The translations under genes and the position numbers were made by a program. DNA of 64,000 nucleotides from Betaproteobacteria bacterium HGW-Betaproteobacteria-9 (lineage in GTDB: Bacteria > Pseudomonadota > Gammaproteobacteria > Burkholderiales > Burkholderiaceae_C), in assembly GCA_002842215.1 (NCBI GenBank), contig PHCC01000018.1, positions 102,540 through 166,539 on the forward strand. The letters are read 5' to 3'. Below, one piece after another: positions 43,387 through 51,108 of this stretch; position 1 is the stretch's first letter; every line of letters starts with the position of its first letter. The notes below the pieces were generated by a model, which saw only the letters and a program-made list of their open reading frames with translations, did no database searches and was not told the origin of the DNA.

Positions 43387-44352
43387 TTACACCTTATCGG
43401 CGTGAAAGCCCTGGACGGAAGCCCGCACCACCGCGTCCCTCAACCAGCTGTGGGCACTGTTGTGGGACGACTGGCGGTGCCACAGTGTGTCCACATGCAC
43501 CGCGGGCACCGGCAGCGGCAGCTCGCTCAGGGCCAGCTCGTGTTCCATGCCCGTGGCGCCCACGAAATGGCGCGGCAACACCGTCAGCAGGTCGGTCGTC
43601 GCCACCACGCGTCCGGCGGTGAAGAACTGGTTCACGGTCAGCACCACGCGCCGCTGGCGCGAGAGGGCGGCCAGCGCTTCGTCAACGAAGCCAAACGGGC
43701 GCCCGGAGAAGCTCACCAGCAGGTGGCGCGCGGCACAGTAGCTGTCCAGATCGATGGGGCGCCCGGCCAGGGGGTGGCCGCGGCGCATGACGACCACGTA
43801 CTCGCCGTCGTACAGGCGCTGGTTCAGGAAGCGGGGGCTGTGTTCCTGCAGGTGGCTGGCGCTGAGCTCGGCCAGCACGCCGGGGAAATGGCCGATCGCC
43901 AAGTCCGCCGAACCCGATTCCAGCAGCTCGCGCGGGTCGCGCGTGGTTAGCGGCAGCACCCGCAGGTTCACCCCGGGGGCTTCGTTCTCCAGGATGTCCA
44001 TCAGGCTGGGCACCAGCTTGGCGGCGGTGGCATCGGCCATGGCGAGCACGAAGGCGTTGTGTGCGGTGGCCGGGTCGAAACCGCCCGGCGCCAGCGATTC
44101 GCGCAGCTGCTGCAGCGCGTCGCGCACCGTGGGCCACAGCGCCAGCGCCATGGGCGTGGGTTCCACGCCGTAGCCCGAGCGCCGCACCAGCTCGTCGCCC
44201 AGCGTCTCGCGCAGCCGTTTGAGGGCGTTGCTCACCGCCGGCTGGGTCATGGCCAGGTTGTGGGCCGCGCGCGTGAGGTTGCGCTCGACCATCACCTCGT
44301 CGAAAACCCGCAGCAGGTTCAGGTCGAGGGTGCGAAAGTTCAGTTCATTCAT
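43387..44352 (-). CDS. LysR-family regulator (NodD/NahR-like branch)
   Basis: 321 residues. HTH: LLRVFDEVMVERNLTRAAHN, then LAMTQPAVSNALKRLRETLG with the strongly conserved LGDELVRRSGYGVEPTP that follows in NodD/NahR/LinR-type proteins. The effector domain is complete. AT-rich DNA with TTTGTGAAT and ATTCATCAC repeats precedes it, fitting a LysR autoregulatory site. It is divergent from the hypothetical gene at 44455, its likeliest nearby target. The inducer is unknown. Confidence 0.9.
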   Translation of the reverse strand: MNELNFRTLDLNLLRVFDEVMVERNLTRAAHNLAMTQPAVSNALKRLRETLGDELVRRSGYGVEPTPMALALWPTVRDALQQLRESLAPGGFDPATAHNAFVLAMADATAAKLVPSLMDILENEAPGVNLRVLPLTTRDPRELLESGSADLAIGHFPGVLAELSASHLQEHSPRFLNQRLYDGEYVVVMRRGHPLAGRPIDLDSYCAARHLLVSFSGRPFGFVDEALAALSRQRRVVLTVNQFFTAGRVVATTDLLTVLPRHFVGATGMEHELALSELPLPVPAVHVDTLWHRQSSHNSAHSWLRDAVVRASVQGFHADKV

Positions 44353-44454
44353 ATGATTTGTGAATGTAATTCATCACAAAAATAAATTGGCGTGACATGC
44401 GGGTTAACCCTAGTATTCACCTGTCCAAAAGACATTTCTATCAAGGAGTCCGCC

Positions 44455-45006
44455 ATGAGCACCATCTTTTCCCCCTCCCCCGCATCCCTGGGGCTGCCCC
44501 CCACCTCGTCGCCCGACGCAGCGGGTACCTACCGGGTCCGGCCCAGCCGCGATGGCGCCCGGGGGCTCGCCGCCTTGCTGCTGGCCGCCGCAGTGGCTGC
44601 GCTCGTGGTGCTGGCCGACCGCCTCATCAGCACCTGGGCCGACGGCCACCTGTTTCTGGCCTGGGTCGCTCTGTGGGTCGTGATTTTCGCGGGCCTGGCG
44701 CTCTTCGCGGGCACCGCCCGGAACCTGGCGCAGCGCACCTTGCGTTCGCTGGACAGCTGGTCGGCCACGCTGGCTGAAGCCCGTGCCGATATGCGCCTGT
44801 GGGAGCAGGCCCGCCGCGACCCGCGCCTGATGAGCGAACTGATGCAGGCCCGCATGCGCGATACCGATGACGGTGACTTTGAAACCGCGCTGGCGCCCAT
44901 GGGTCTGGAGCCCGGTGTGGTGCAGAAGCCGGTCAGCGGCTGGGGACGTTTCCCCGAGCGGCTCGCCGAAAGCCGTGCGCGCAACATCCACCTGTATTAC
45001 ATCTGA
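44455..45006 (+). CDS. Hypothetical two-TM protein
   Basis: 183 residues. A Pro/Ser-rich N-terminus is followed by two membrane helices (GLAALLLAAAVAALVVLADR and FLAWVALWVVIFAGLALFAG) and a charged C-terminal domain (LAEARADMRLWEQARRDPRL; ending ARNIHLYYI). AAGGAG lies seven bases before the ATG. Not recognised by family name, though proteins of this kind are frequent in Burkholderiales. Divergent from the LysR gene; ends in a strong terminator. Confidence 0.68.
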   Translation: MSTIFSPSPASLGLPPTSSPDAAGTYRVRPSRDGARGLAALLLAAAVAALVVLADRLISTWADGHLFLAWVALWVVIFAGLALFAGTARNLAQRTLRSLDSWSATLAEARADMRLWEQARRDPRLMSELMQARMRDTDDGDFETALAPMGLEPGVVQKPVSGWGRFPERLAESRARNIHLYYI

Positions 45007-45037
45007 CGCCGCCGGGCCGAAAGGCCTGAGCCACAGC

Positions 45038-45068
45038 AAAAAAGCCACCGGGTCCGGTTGCTTTTTTT
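45038..45068. terminator. Rho-independent terminator
   Basis: AAAAAAGC-CA-CCGG paired with CCGG-TT-GCTTTTTTT (one internal mismatch), with A and T tails on both sides. It serves the gene at 44455-45006 and can also stop transcripts coming from pckG. Confidence 0.9.
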
Positions 45069-45070
45069 CG

Positions 45071-45127
45071 CCCGGATCGTTCATCCGGGGGCGTGGCGTT
45101 GGAAGGGCAGATCGTGCCCTTCCAACG
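45071..45127 (-). terminator. Two further hairpins behind pckG
   Basis: CCCGGAT/ATCCGGG at 45071-45089 and the perfect 13-bp CGTTGGAAGGGCA / TGCCCTTCCAACG at 45097-45127, the latter 7 bases after the pckG stop. With the terminator at 45038 this makes three hairpins in 90 bases between convergent genes. Confidence 0.7.
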
Positions 45128-45134
45128 TGCTTCT

Positions 45135-47006
45135 TCAGGCAGCCAGGCGCTTTTCCAGCTCAGCCTTGGTGGCTACCAGCTCTTTGGGCAGGTGGTAAGC
45201 CAGTTGCTCAAAGTGGGCATCGTGCAGCTTGAGTTCGTCAACCCAGGCGGCTTTGTCGATGCTGGTCACGGTCTTGAACTGCTCGGCGCTGAAGTCCAGA
45301 CCGGTCCAGTTGATTTCGGCGTAGGTCGGGGCGGTGCCGAACATGGTGGTTTCGCCCTGTGCGGTGCCTTCGATGCGGTCGATCATCCACTTGAGCACGC
45401 GCATGTTGTCGCCGTAGCCGGGCCAGACGAACTGGCCTTCGGCGTTCTTGCGGAACCAGTTCACGCAGAAGATCTTGGGCAGGGTGTGGCCCATGCTCTC
45501 CAGCTTGTGCTCCATGTCGAGCCAGTGCTGGAAGTAGTCGCTCATGTTGTAGCCGCAGAAAGGCAGCATGGCGAACGGGTCGCGGCGCACCACGCCCTGC
45601 GCGCCAAAGGCGGCGGCGGTGGTTTCGCTGCCCATGGTGGCGGCCATGTACACCCCCTCCATCCAGTTGCGGGCCTCGGTCACCAGCGGCACGGTGGTGC
45701 TGCGGCGGCCGCCGAAGATGAAGGCATCGATGGCCACGCCGTTGGCGTCGTCCCACTGCGGGTCCAGTGCCGGGTTGTTGGTGGCGGCCACGGTGAAACG
45801 CGAATTCGGGTGCGCGGCCTTGGCACCGGTTTCCTTGGCGATGGCCGGCGTCCAGTCCTTGCCCTGCCAGTCGATCAGGTGCGCGGGCACGCCGCCGCCG
45901 TCTTTCCCCATGCCTTCCCACCAGACGTCGCCGTCATCGGTCAGCGCCACGTTGGTGAAGATCACGTTCTTGTCCAGCGAGCGCATGCAGTTCGGGTTGG
46001 TGTGCATGTTGGTGCCGGGCGCGACGCCGAAGTAACCCGCTTCGGGGTTGATGGCGTACATCTTGCCGTCGGCGTGCGGCTTGATCCAGGCGATGTCGTC
46101 ACCGATGGTGGTGACCTTCCAGCCCGCGAAGCCGGCTTCCGGCGGCACCAGCATGGAGAAGTTGGTCTTGCCGCAGGCGCTGGGGAAAGCGGCGGCGACG
46201 TGGTACTTCCTGCCTTCGGGATTCGTCACGCCCAGGATCAGCATGTGCTCGGCCAGCCAGCCCTGGTCGCGGCCCATGTTGGAGGCGATGCGCAGCGCGA
46301 AACACTTCTTGCCCAGCAGCGCGTTGCCGCCGTAGCCCGAGCCGTAGGACCAGATCTCGCGCGTCTCGGGGAAGTGCACGATGTACTTGGTGGTCGGGTT
46401 GCAGGGCCAGGTGCTGCTGTCCTTCTGGCCGTCGGCCAGGGGTGCACCCACGGTGTGCATGCAGGGCACGAAGGCGCCTTCGGTGCCGAGCACGTCGTAC
46501 ACGGCCTTGCCCATGCGGGTCATGAGCTTCTGGTTCACGGCCACGTAGGCGCTGTCGGTCAGCTCGATGCCGATGTGGGCGATGTGCGAGCCCAGCGGGC
46601 CCATGGAGAACGGCACCACGTACATGGTGCGGCCCTTCATGCAGCCGTCAAACAACGGCTGCAGGGTCTGGCGCATCTCGGCCGGGGCCATCCAGTTGTT
46701 GGTCGGGCCGGCGTTTTCCTTCTTCTCGGAGCAGATGAAGGTGCGGTCTTCCACGCGCGCCACGTCCGACGGGTCGGAGCAGGCCAGGAAAGAACCCGGG
46801 CGCTTGGCGGGATTGAGTTTCTTGAAGGTACCGGCGTCCACCAGCTGCTGGCACAGGCGGTTGTACTCCTCCTCGCTGCCATCGCACCAGACCACGTCGG
46901 CCGGCTTGCACAGGGCGACCATGTCGGCCACCCAGGCGATCAGCCGGGCGTTTTTCACAAAGGAAGGTGTGTTGAGGTTCAGGCCCTGCATCACGGGAGA
47001 ATTCAT
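45135..47006 (-). CDS. pckG: Phosphoenolpyruvate carboxykinase (GTP)
   Basis: 623 residues. The GTP-type family shows [16 protein letters not shown], the kinase P-loop [13 protein letters not shown] with [13 protein letters not shown], and [12 protein letters not shown]. The enzyme turns oxaloacetate and GTP into phosphoenolpyruvate, CO2 and GDP, the entry to gluconeogenesis from organic acids; this fits an organism living on aromatics and carboxylates. The ATG at 47006 starts [11 protein letters not shown]; the open frame runs 68 codons further upstream without family similarity. Confidence 0.97.
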   Translation of the reverse strand: MNSPVMQGLNLNTPSFVKNARLIAWVADMVALCKPADVVWCDGSEEEYNRLCQQLVDAGTFKKLNPAKRPGSFLACSDPSDVARVEDRTFICSEKKENAGPTNNWMAPAEMRQTLQPLFDGCMKGRTMYVVPFSMGPLGSHIAHIGIELTDSAYVAVNQKLMTRMGKAVYDVLGTEGAFVPCMHTVGAPLADGQKDSSTWPCNPTTKYIVHFPETREIWSYGSGYGGNALLGKKCFALRIASNMGRDQGWLAEHMLILGVTNPEGRKYHVAAAFPSACGKTNFSMLVPPEAGFAGWKVTTIGDDIAWIKPHADGKMYAINPEAGYFGVAPGTNMHTNPNCMRSLDKNVIFTNVALTDDGDVWWEGMGKDGGGVPAHLIDWQGKDWTPAIAKETGAKAAHPNSRFTVAATNNPALDPQWDDANGVAIDAFIFGGRRSTTVPLVTEARNWMEGVYMAATMGSETTAAAFGAQGVVRRDPFAMLPFCGYNMSDYFQHWLDMEHKLESMGHTLPKIFCVNWFRKNAEGQFVWPGYGDNMRVLKWMIDRIEGTAQGETTMFGTAPTYAEINWTGLDFSAEQFKTVTSIDKAAWVDELKLHDAHFEQLAYHLPKELVATKAELEKRLAA

Positions 47007-47337
47007 GGAAATGGCTCCAGAAGTTGTAAAGCGGCAAGCCCAAGAGACACCAACAGCCGCTGGCCACAAACAAATGGGCGGGCGGCTGGTCAAGATCCCT
47101 TGGGCAAATAAGGGCGGTCGGCGCTCGGTGCTGCGGTGCGGATGGCAGGTGCAGCCAGATGGGCAAAAGGCGGGTGGATGGACCCGGGTTTTGATCCGCG
47201 TGTCGGCCAAAACCCCGATTTTATGAAAGTGGCGGGTCAGTTACCGGCAAGTTACATGCAAAACCCGCATAACCTGATGCACCAATTGATCGGTGGCGGT
47301 TCCGGATCTGCCCCGATCCAGATGCCGGTCGAACAAG

Positions 47338-47370
47338 AAAAAAGCCGAAGGCCCGGGCGGGCGTTCGGCT
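47338..47370 (-). terminator. Terminator of the small His-rich gene
   Basis: On the minus strand AGCCGAA, a GC-rich loop with its own short stem, TTCGGCT and then TTTTTTC. It lies 20 bases after the stop of the 47391-47534 gene. Confidence 0.8.
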
Positions 47371-47390
47371 GGACGCTGCCTGACGGGGCT

Positions 47391-47534
47391 TCAGGCCATG
47401 AAGACGGCGATGAAGGCCAGCAGGAAAATCAGCACGCCACCGGCCACCGGCAACACGATGGGCATCAGGGGAACGATGGACTCCACCACGTCATGGGGCT
47501 GGTCGCTGTGGCTGTCGTGTTCGTGGTGGGACAT
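47391..47534 (-). CDS. 47-residue His-rich single-TM protein
   Basis: MSHHEHDSHSDQPHD is a histidine/aspartate-rich head of 15 residues, followed by one membrane helix (VPLMPIVLPVAGGVLIFLLA). GGAGAAACC precedes the ATG, and a terminator follows, so it is a genuine small gene. Similar tiny membrane proteins occur in Comamonadaceae, as far as I recall, without known function. The head could bind metal ions; that is inference only. Confidence 0.7.
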   Translation of the reverse strand: MSHHEHDSHSDQPHDVVESIVPLMPIVLPVAGGVLIFLLAFIAVFMA

Positions 47535-47623
47535 GGTTTCTCCAGGGTATTTGACAAATATCAACAAGATTTTAAGGGCAGCGGCTGGCTGGGTGTAGGC
47601 CAAGGGCTTCTGACATACCCTGA

Positions 47624-48079
47624 CTACAGCAGGGCGTAGGTGGTGCTGGCCCGGCAGACACTCTTGCCGTCACCCGCGGCCACGATGTCGATTTCGCCGA
47701 ACACCAGGCTCTTGCCCGCCCGGATCACGCGCGCCGTGACCAGCGCGTCCTGGTTAGCCAGCGGTTTCAGGAAGCTGGTGTTGAGCTGCACAGTGGTCAT
47801 GGGTCGCTGGTTACCGAGCTGCGTCACGATGGCCAGCACCATGGCGGTGTCGGCCGCCGCCATCAGCGCCTGGCCGCACACCATGCCGCCGATGCGGCTG
47901 AGTTCGGGATTCTGCGGCAGGCGCAGCGTGACCTCGCCGGGGCCGAAGCCCTGCACCCGCAGGCCCAGTGCCTGGACCCAGGGGGCGAACCAGTCGCTGA
48001 GCGCGGACTGCAGGGTGTCGGTGGTGACCAAGGGTGTGGTGTCGGAGGGGTGCGAGGCAGATGTCATGGGTTGCGTCAT
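47624..48079 (-). CDS. PaaI-like hotdog thioesterase
   Basis: 151 residues. LGLRVQGFGPGEVTLRLPQN, then IGGMVCGQALMAAADTAMVL and MTTVQLNTSFLKPLANQDAL, LVFGEIDIVAAG follow the 4HBT/PaaI hotdog layout. In place of the catalytic HGG it has VCGQA, so the active site differs from the classical PaaI type. The start overlaps the stop of the upstream channel gene (ATGA), hence one operon. Likely an acyl-CoA thioesterase of unknown substrate. Confidence 0.8.
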   Translation of the reverse strand: MTQPMTSASHPSDTTPLVTTDTLQSALSDWFAPWVQALGLRVQGFGPGEVTLRLPQNPELSRIGGMVCGQALMAAADTAMVLAIVTQLGNQRPMTTVQLNTSFLKPLANQDALVTARVIRAGKSLVFGEIDIVAAGDGKSVCRASTTYALL

Positions 48080-49542
48080 GGCTCGTTGTTGCGGCGGAAG
48101 CGGGACAGCCAGTGTTCCATGAGTTTGCCCGCGGCCTCGCGCCCGCCCAGGCCGAACGAGAGTGCCACGGCCACGGCCACGGCACCCAGCGTGAGGCCGA
48201 AGGCGAGGTTGACGATATCGTCGGCGATGCCCATGGCGCGCAGGCCCATGGCCAGCACCAGGGCCAGGATGGCGAAGCGCGCGATACGGGCCAGCCCCTG
48301 GCTGTTGGGTCCGCTGGCGCGGTCAATCGCGGTGTAGACCACATTGGCCAGCCAGAAGCCGATGACCAGGATGGCCGATCCGAGCAGCACGTCGCCGCCG
48401 AAGGTGATGAAAGTGGTGACGACGCCACTGACCTGGCTGAAGCCGAGCTGGGAGGCCGCCTCGACCGTGGCGAACAGCATGGCGAAAAACATCGCGACGT
48501 GGCCCACAAAGCTGGAGGCGCTGGTCTTCTCGAAGGCGTGGGCCATGCCGATGCGCGCGGGCAGCGTGTCGAAGCCCACGGTGGCGAGCAGGCTGGCCAG
48601 CAGCTTGCTGGCGAACGACGCCACCAGCCAGGTGATCACGAGGATCAGCGCCGCGGCGATGATGTGCGGCACGGCGGCCATGATCATGGCCAGCATCTGG
48701 GTGGCAGGCAGTGAGATGGCTTCCACCTTGAGCGCATCCAGCGCGGCGATCAGCGAAGGCAGGAACACCGCGACGAACACCAGCAGGCCGATCACGCTGG
48801 AAAGCTGCACGGCGCTGGAGAGGCCAGCACGGCCGCCGATCTTGTCGATCCCGGCGGTGCGCGTAAGGTTGGTGGTGAGGTTGCGCAGCACGGTGGCCAC
48901 GATCCAGCCCACACCGCCGATCACGAACGCGGCCACCGCGTTGGGCAACATGTCCAGTGTCTTGGCCACCATGTCGCGCAGCGGGTCCAGCAGGCCCTGC
49001 ATCTCCAGTGCACCCAGGATGGCGGGCACAAACAGCAGAATCACCAGCCAGAACAGCGCGCCGGCCAGGCTCTCGCTGATGGGGTTCATGTTCGCGTGTT
49101 CGGACAGCTTTTCGTCGAGCGAGGTGCGATCCAGCAGCTTCTGCGTCATCGTGCGCACCAGGCTGGCCACCAGCCAGGCGACCAGCGCCAGCACCAGACC
49201 CGCGAGCAGGCGCGGCGCGTATTCGAACACCTTGGTGATCAGCGCACTGAAGGGGCCGGACACCATCGCCAGGTCCAGCGAATTGAAAACCGCCATCAGC
49301 GTGACCAGGATCACCGCCCAGAACAGGCCCAGGGCCACCGCGCCCTCGATGTCCACGCCGTTGCCGGTGAGGCGGCTGAATCGCTGGTTGACGCCGGCAA
49401 AGCCCAGGCTCTTGCGCACGGCGGCGCGCACCAGCACGGCGATGAACCAGCCCAGCACAAAAATGGCCAAGGCCCCCAGCAACTGGGGAATGTGGCCGCC
49501 CAGGCTGTTCTGCAAGGACTCCCACAAGGCGTTCATGTTCAT
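48076..49542 (-). CDS. Mechanosensitive-channel-like membrane protein
   Basis: 488 residues with several repeats of a conserved amphipathic TM unit: LGALAIFVLGWFIAVLVRAA, RLLAGLVLALVAWLVASLVR, AAFVIGGVGWIVATVLRNLT, IIAAALILVITWLVASFASK and SAILVIGFWLANVVYTAIDR. These are the TM_helix (PF05552-like) repeats seen in MscS-related proteins. The C-terminal stretch (FGLTLGAVAVAVALSFGLGG) resembles the pore helix of MscS but no full cytoplasmic vestibule follows. It may act as an osmotic safety valve; function is inferred. AGGAGAAAG before the ATG. Confidence 0.82.
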   Translation of the reverse strand: MNMNALWESLQNSLGGHIPQLLGALAIFVLGWFIAVLVRAAVRKSLGFAGVNQRFSRLTGNGVDIEGAVALGLFWAVILVTLMAVFNSLDLAMVSGPFSALITKVFEYAPRLLAGLVLALVAWLVASLVRTMTQKLLDRTSLDEKLSEHANMNPISESLAGALFWLVILLFVPAILGALEMQGLLDPLRDMVAKTLDMLPNAVAAFVIGGVGWIVATVLRNLTTNLTRTAGIDKIGGRAGLSSAVQLSSVIGLLVFVAVFLPSLIAALDALKVEAISLPATQMLAMIMAAVPHIIAAALILVITWLVASFASKLLASLLATVGFDTLPARIGMAHAFEKTSASSFVGHVAMFFAMLFATVEAASQLGFSQVSGVVTTFITFGGDVLLGSAILVIGFWLANVVYTAIDRASGPNSQGLARIARFAILALVLAMGLRAMGIADDIVNLAFGLTLGAVAVAVALSFGLGGREAAGKLMEHWLSRFRRNNEP

Positions 49543-49738
49543 GGTCTTTCTCCTGTGAACGGGTCAAACACCGGACCATGATGCAAGTGGGGCCATGACA
49601 CGTCAACCTCTGGTGAAAAATCGTTCACCGAAATGGCGTGTTTTGAGATCGGAATGCGCGGACATATAGGCCATTGCCGGCAGATGTCCAGCAGGCGCGG
49701 CCGCGTCTACGGGCACCGGCCGGCGCCTCGCCAGGCCT

Positions 49739-50938
49739 TCAGATCACCGTGGCTTCAAAGCCCGCGGCCTGGAGGTGTTCGATCACCAGCGCCAGGTGTT
49801 CCCGGCCGCGCGTCTGCAGCACCAGCTCGATCGCCACGTTCTGCGCCGCCAGCAGCGTGAAAGCGCGCTGGTGGTGCACCTCGTCGACGTTGGCGCCGGC
49901 GTCGGCCACGATGGCGGTGATGCGCGCCAGGTTGCCCGGCACATCGCGCGCATTGACCTGGATGCGCGCCAGCCGCCCGGCGCGCACCATGCCGCGTTCG
50001 ATGATGGAGGCCAGCAGCAGCGGGTCGATGTTGCCGCCGCAGAGCACCAGCCCGACCTTCTTGCCGGCAAAGCGCTGCGGGTGTTTGATCAGGGCCGCGA
50101 GGCCCGCCGCGCCGGCGCCTTCCACCAGGGTCTTCTCGATCTCCAGCAGCATCACGATGGCCTGCTCGATGTCGCCTTCGTCGACCAGCACGATGTCATC
50201 CACCTTGTCCCGGATGATGGCCTCGGTGATGGCGCCGGGGGTGCCGACCGCGATGCCCTCGGCGATGGTGCTGTTGCCCTGGGGCAGGTGTGTGCCCTTG
50301 ATGGCGTTGTACATGGCCGGAAAACGCTCGGTCTGCACGCCCACGATTTCAATGCCTGGCTTGATCGCGCGCGCCGCCGTGGCCATGCCGCCGATCAGAC
50401 CGCCGCCGCCGATCGCGATCACCAGCGTGTCCAGATCCGGCTGCACGCGCAGCATCTCCAGCGCCACCGTGCCTTGCCCGGCCACGATGGCTTCATCGTC
50501 GTAAGGGTGCACAAACACCAGGCCGTCGCGCGCCGACAGCTCGCGCGCGTGGGTCCGGGCTTCGTCCAGCGTGTCGCCGTGCAGCACCACCTCGGCACCA
50601 AAGCCGCGTGTGCGTTCAACTTTCACGCCCGGCGTGAAGCGCGGCATCACGATCACCGCACGAATGCCCAGGCGCTGCGCGTGATACGCCACGCCCTGGG
50701 CATGGTTGCCGGCGCTCATGGCCACCACCCCACGGGCCCGTTCGTCGACGCTGAGCTGCGAGAGCTTGTTGCAGGCACCGCGCTCCTTGAACGAGGCGGT
50801 GTACTGCAGGTTCTCGAACTTCAGGAACACCTGACAGCCGAGGAGTTGGGAGAGCGTGCGCGATTCCACACAGGGTGTGTCGAGCACCTGGCCCGCGATC
50901 CGCTGCGCGGCGGCTTCTATGTCTTTGAGTTCCAGCAT
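49739..50938 (-). CDS. Threonine ammonia-lyase with ACT domain
   Basis: 399 residues. PLP lysine in YTASFKERGACNKL, VAMSAGNHAQGVAYHA, the glycine-rich phosphate loop IAIGGGGLIGGM and a C-terminal ACT domain (ARIQVNARDVPGNLARITAI). It deaminates threonine (and often serine) to 2-oxobutyrate, the first isoleucine step or threonine catabolism. With one ACT domain and about 400 residues it is the shorter type (TdcB-like with regulatory tail) rather than the two-ACT IlvA. Start ATG at 50938; upstream codons lack similarity. Confidence 0.92.
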   Translation of the reverse strand: MLELKDIEAAAQRIAGQVLDTPCVESRTLSQLLGCQVFLKFENLQYTASFKERGACNKLSQLSVDERARGVVAMSAGNHAQGVAYHAQRLGIRAVIVMPRFTPGVKVERTRGFGAEVVLHGDTLDEARTHARELSARDGLVFVHPYDDEAIVAGQGTVALEMLRVQPDLDTLVIAIGGGGLIGGMATAARAIKPGIEIVGVQTERFPAMYNAIKGTHLPQGNSTIAEGIAVGTPGAITEAIIRDKVDDIVLVDEGDIEQAIVMLLEIEKTLVEGAGAAGLAALIKHPQRFAGKKVGLVLCGGNIDPLLLASIIERGMVRAGRLARIQVNARDVPGNLARITAIVADAGANVDEVHHQRAFTLLAAQNVAIELVLQTRGREHLALVIEHLQAAGFEATVI

Positions 50939-51108
50939 GGCGCGATTGTGGCCCGGCAAGCCCGGAAGCGGCCCCCGGGAAAAGCCCCACAAATTCGTCA
51001 TACATGCTCCATCAATCACTTCCATGATGGATCAAGCTGAGTTATGGTCCGCTTCAAAGCCGGCATCTGGTCCGCCGTCCCCTGTTGTCACGACTGGAGG
51101 TCCTCCGA

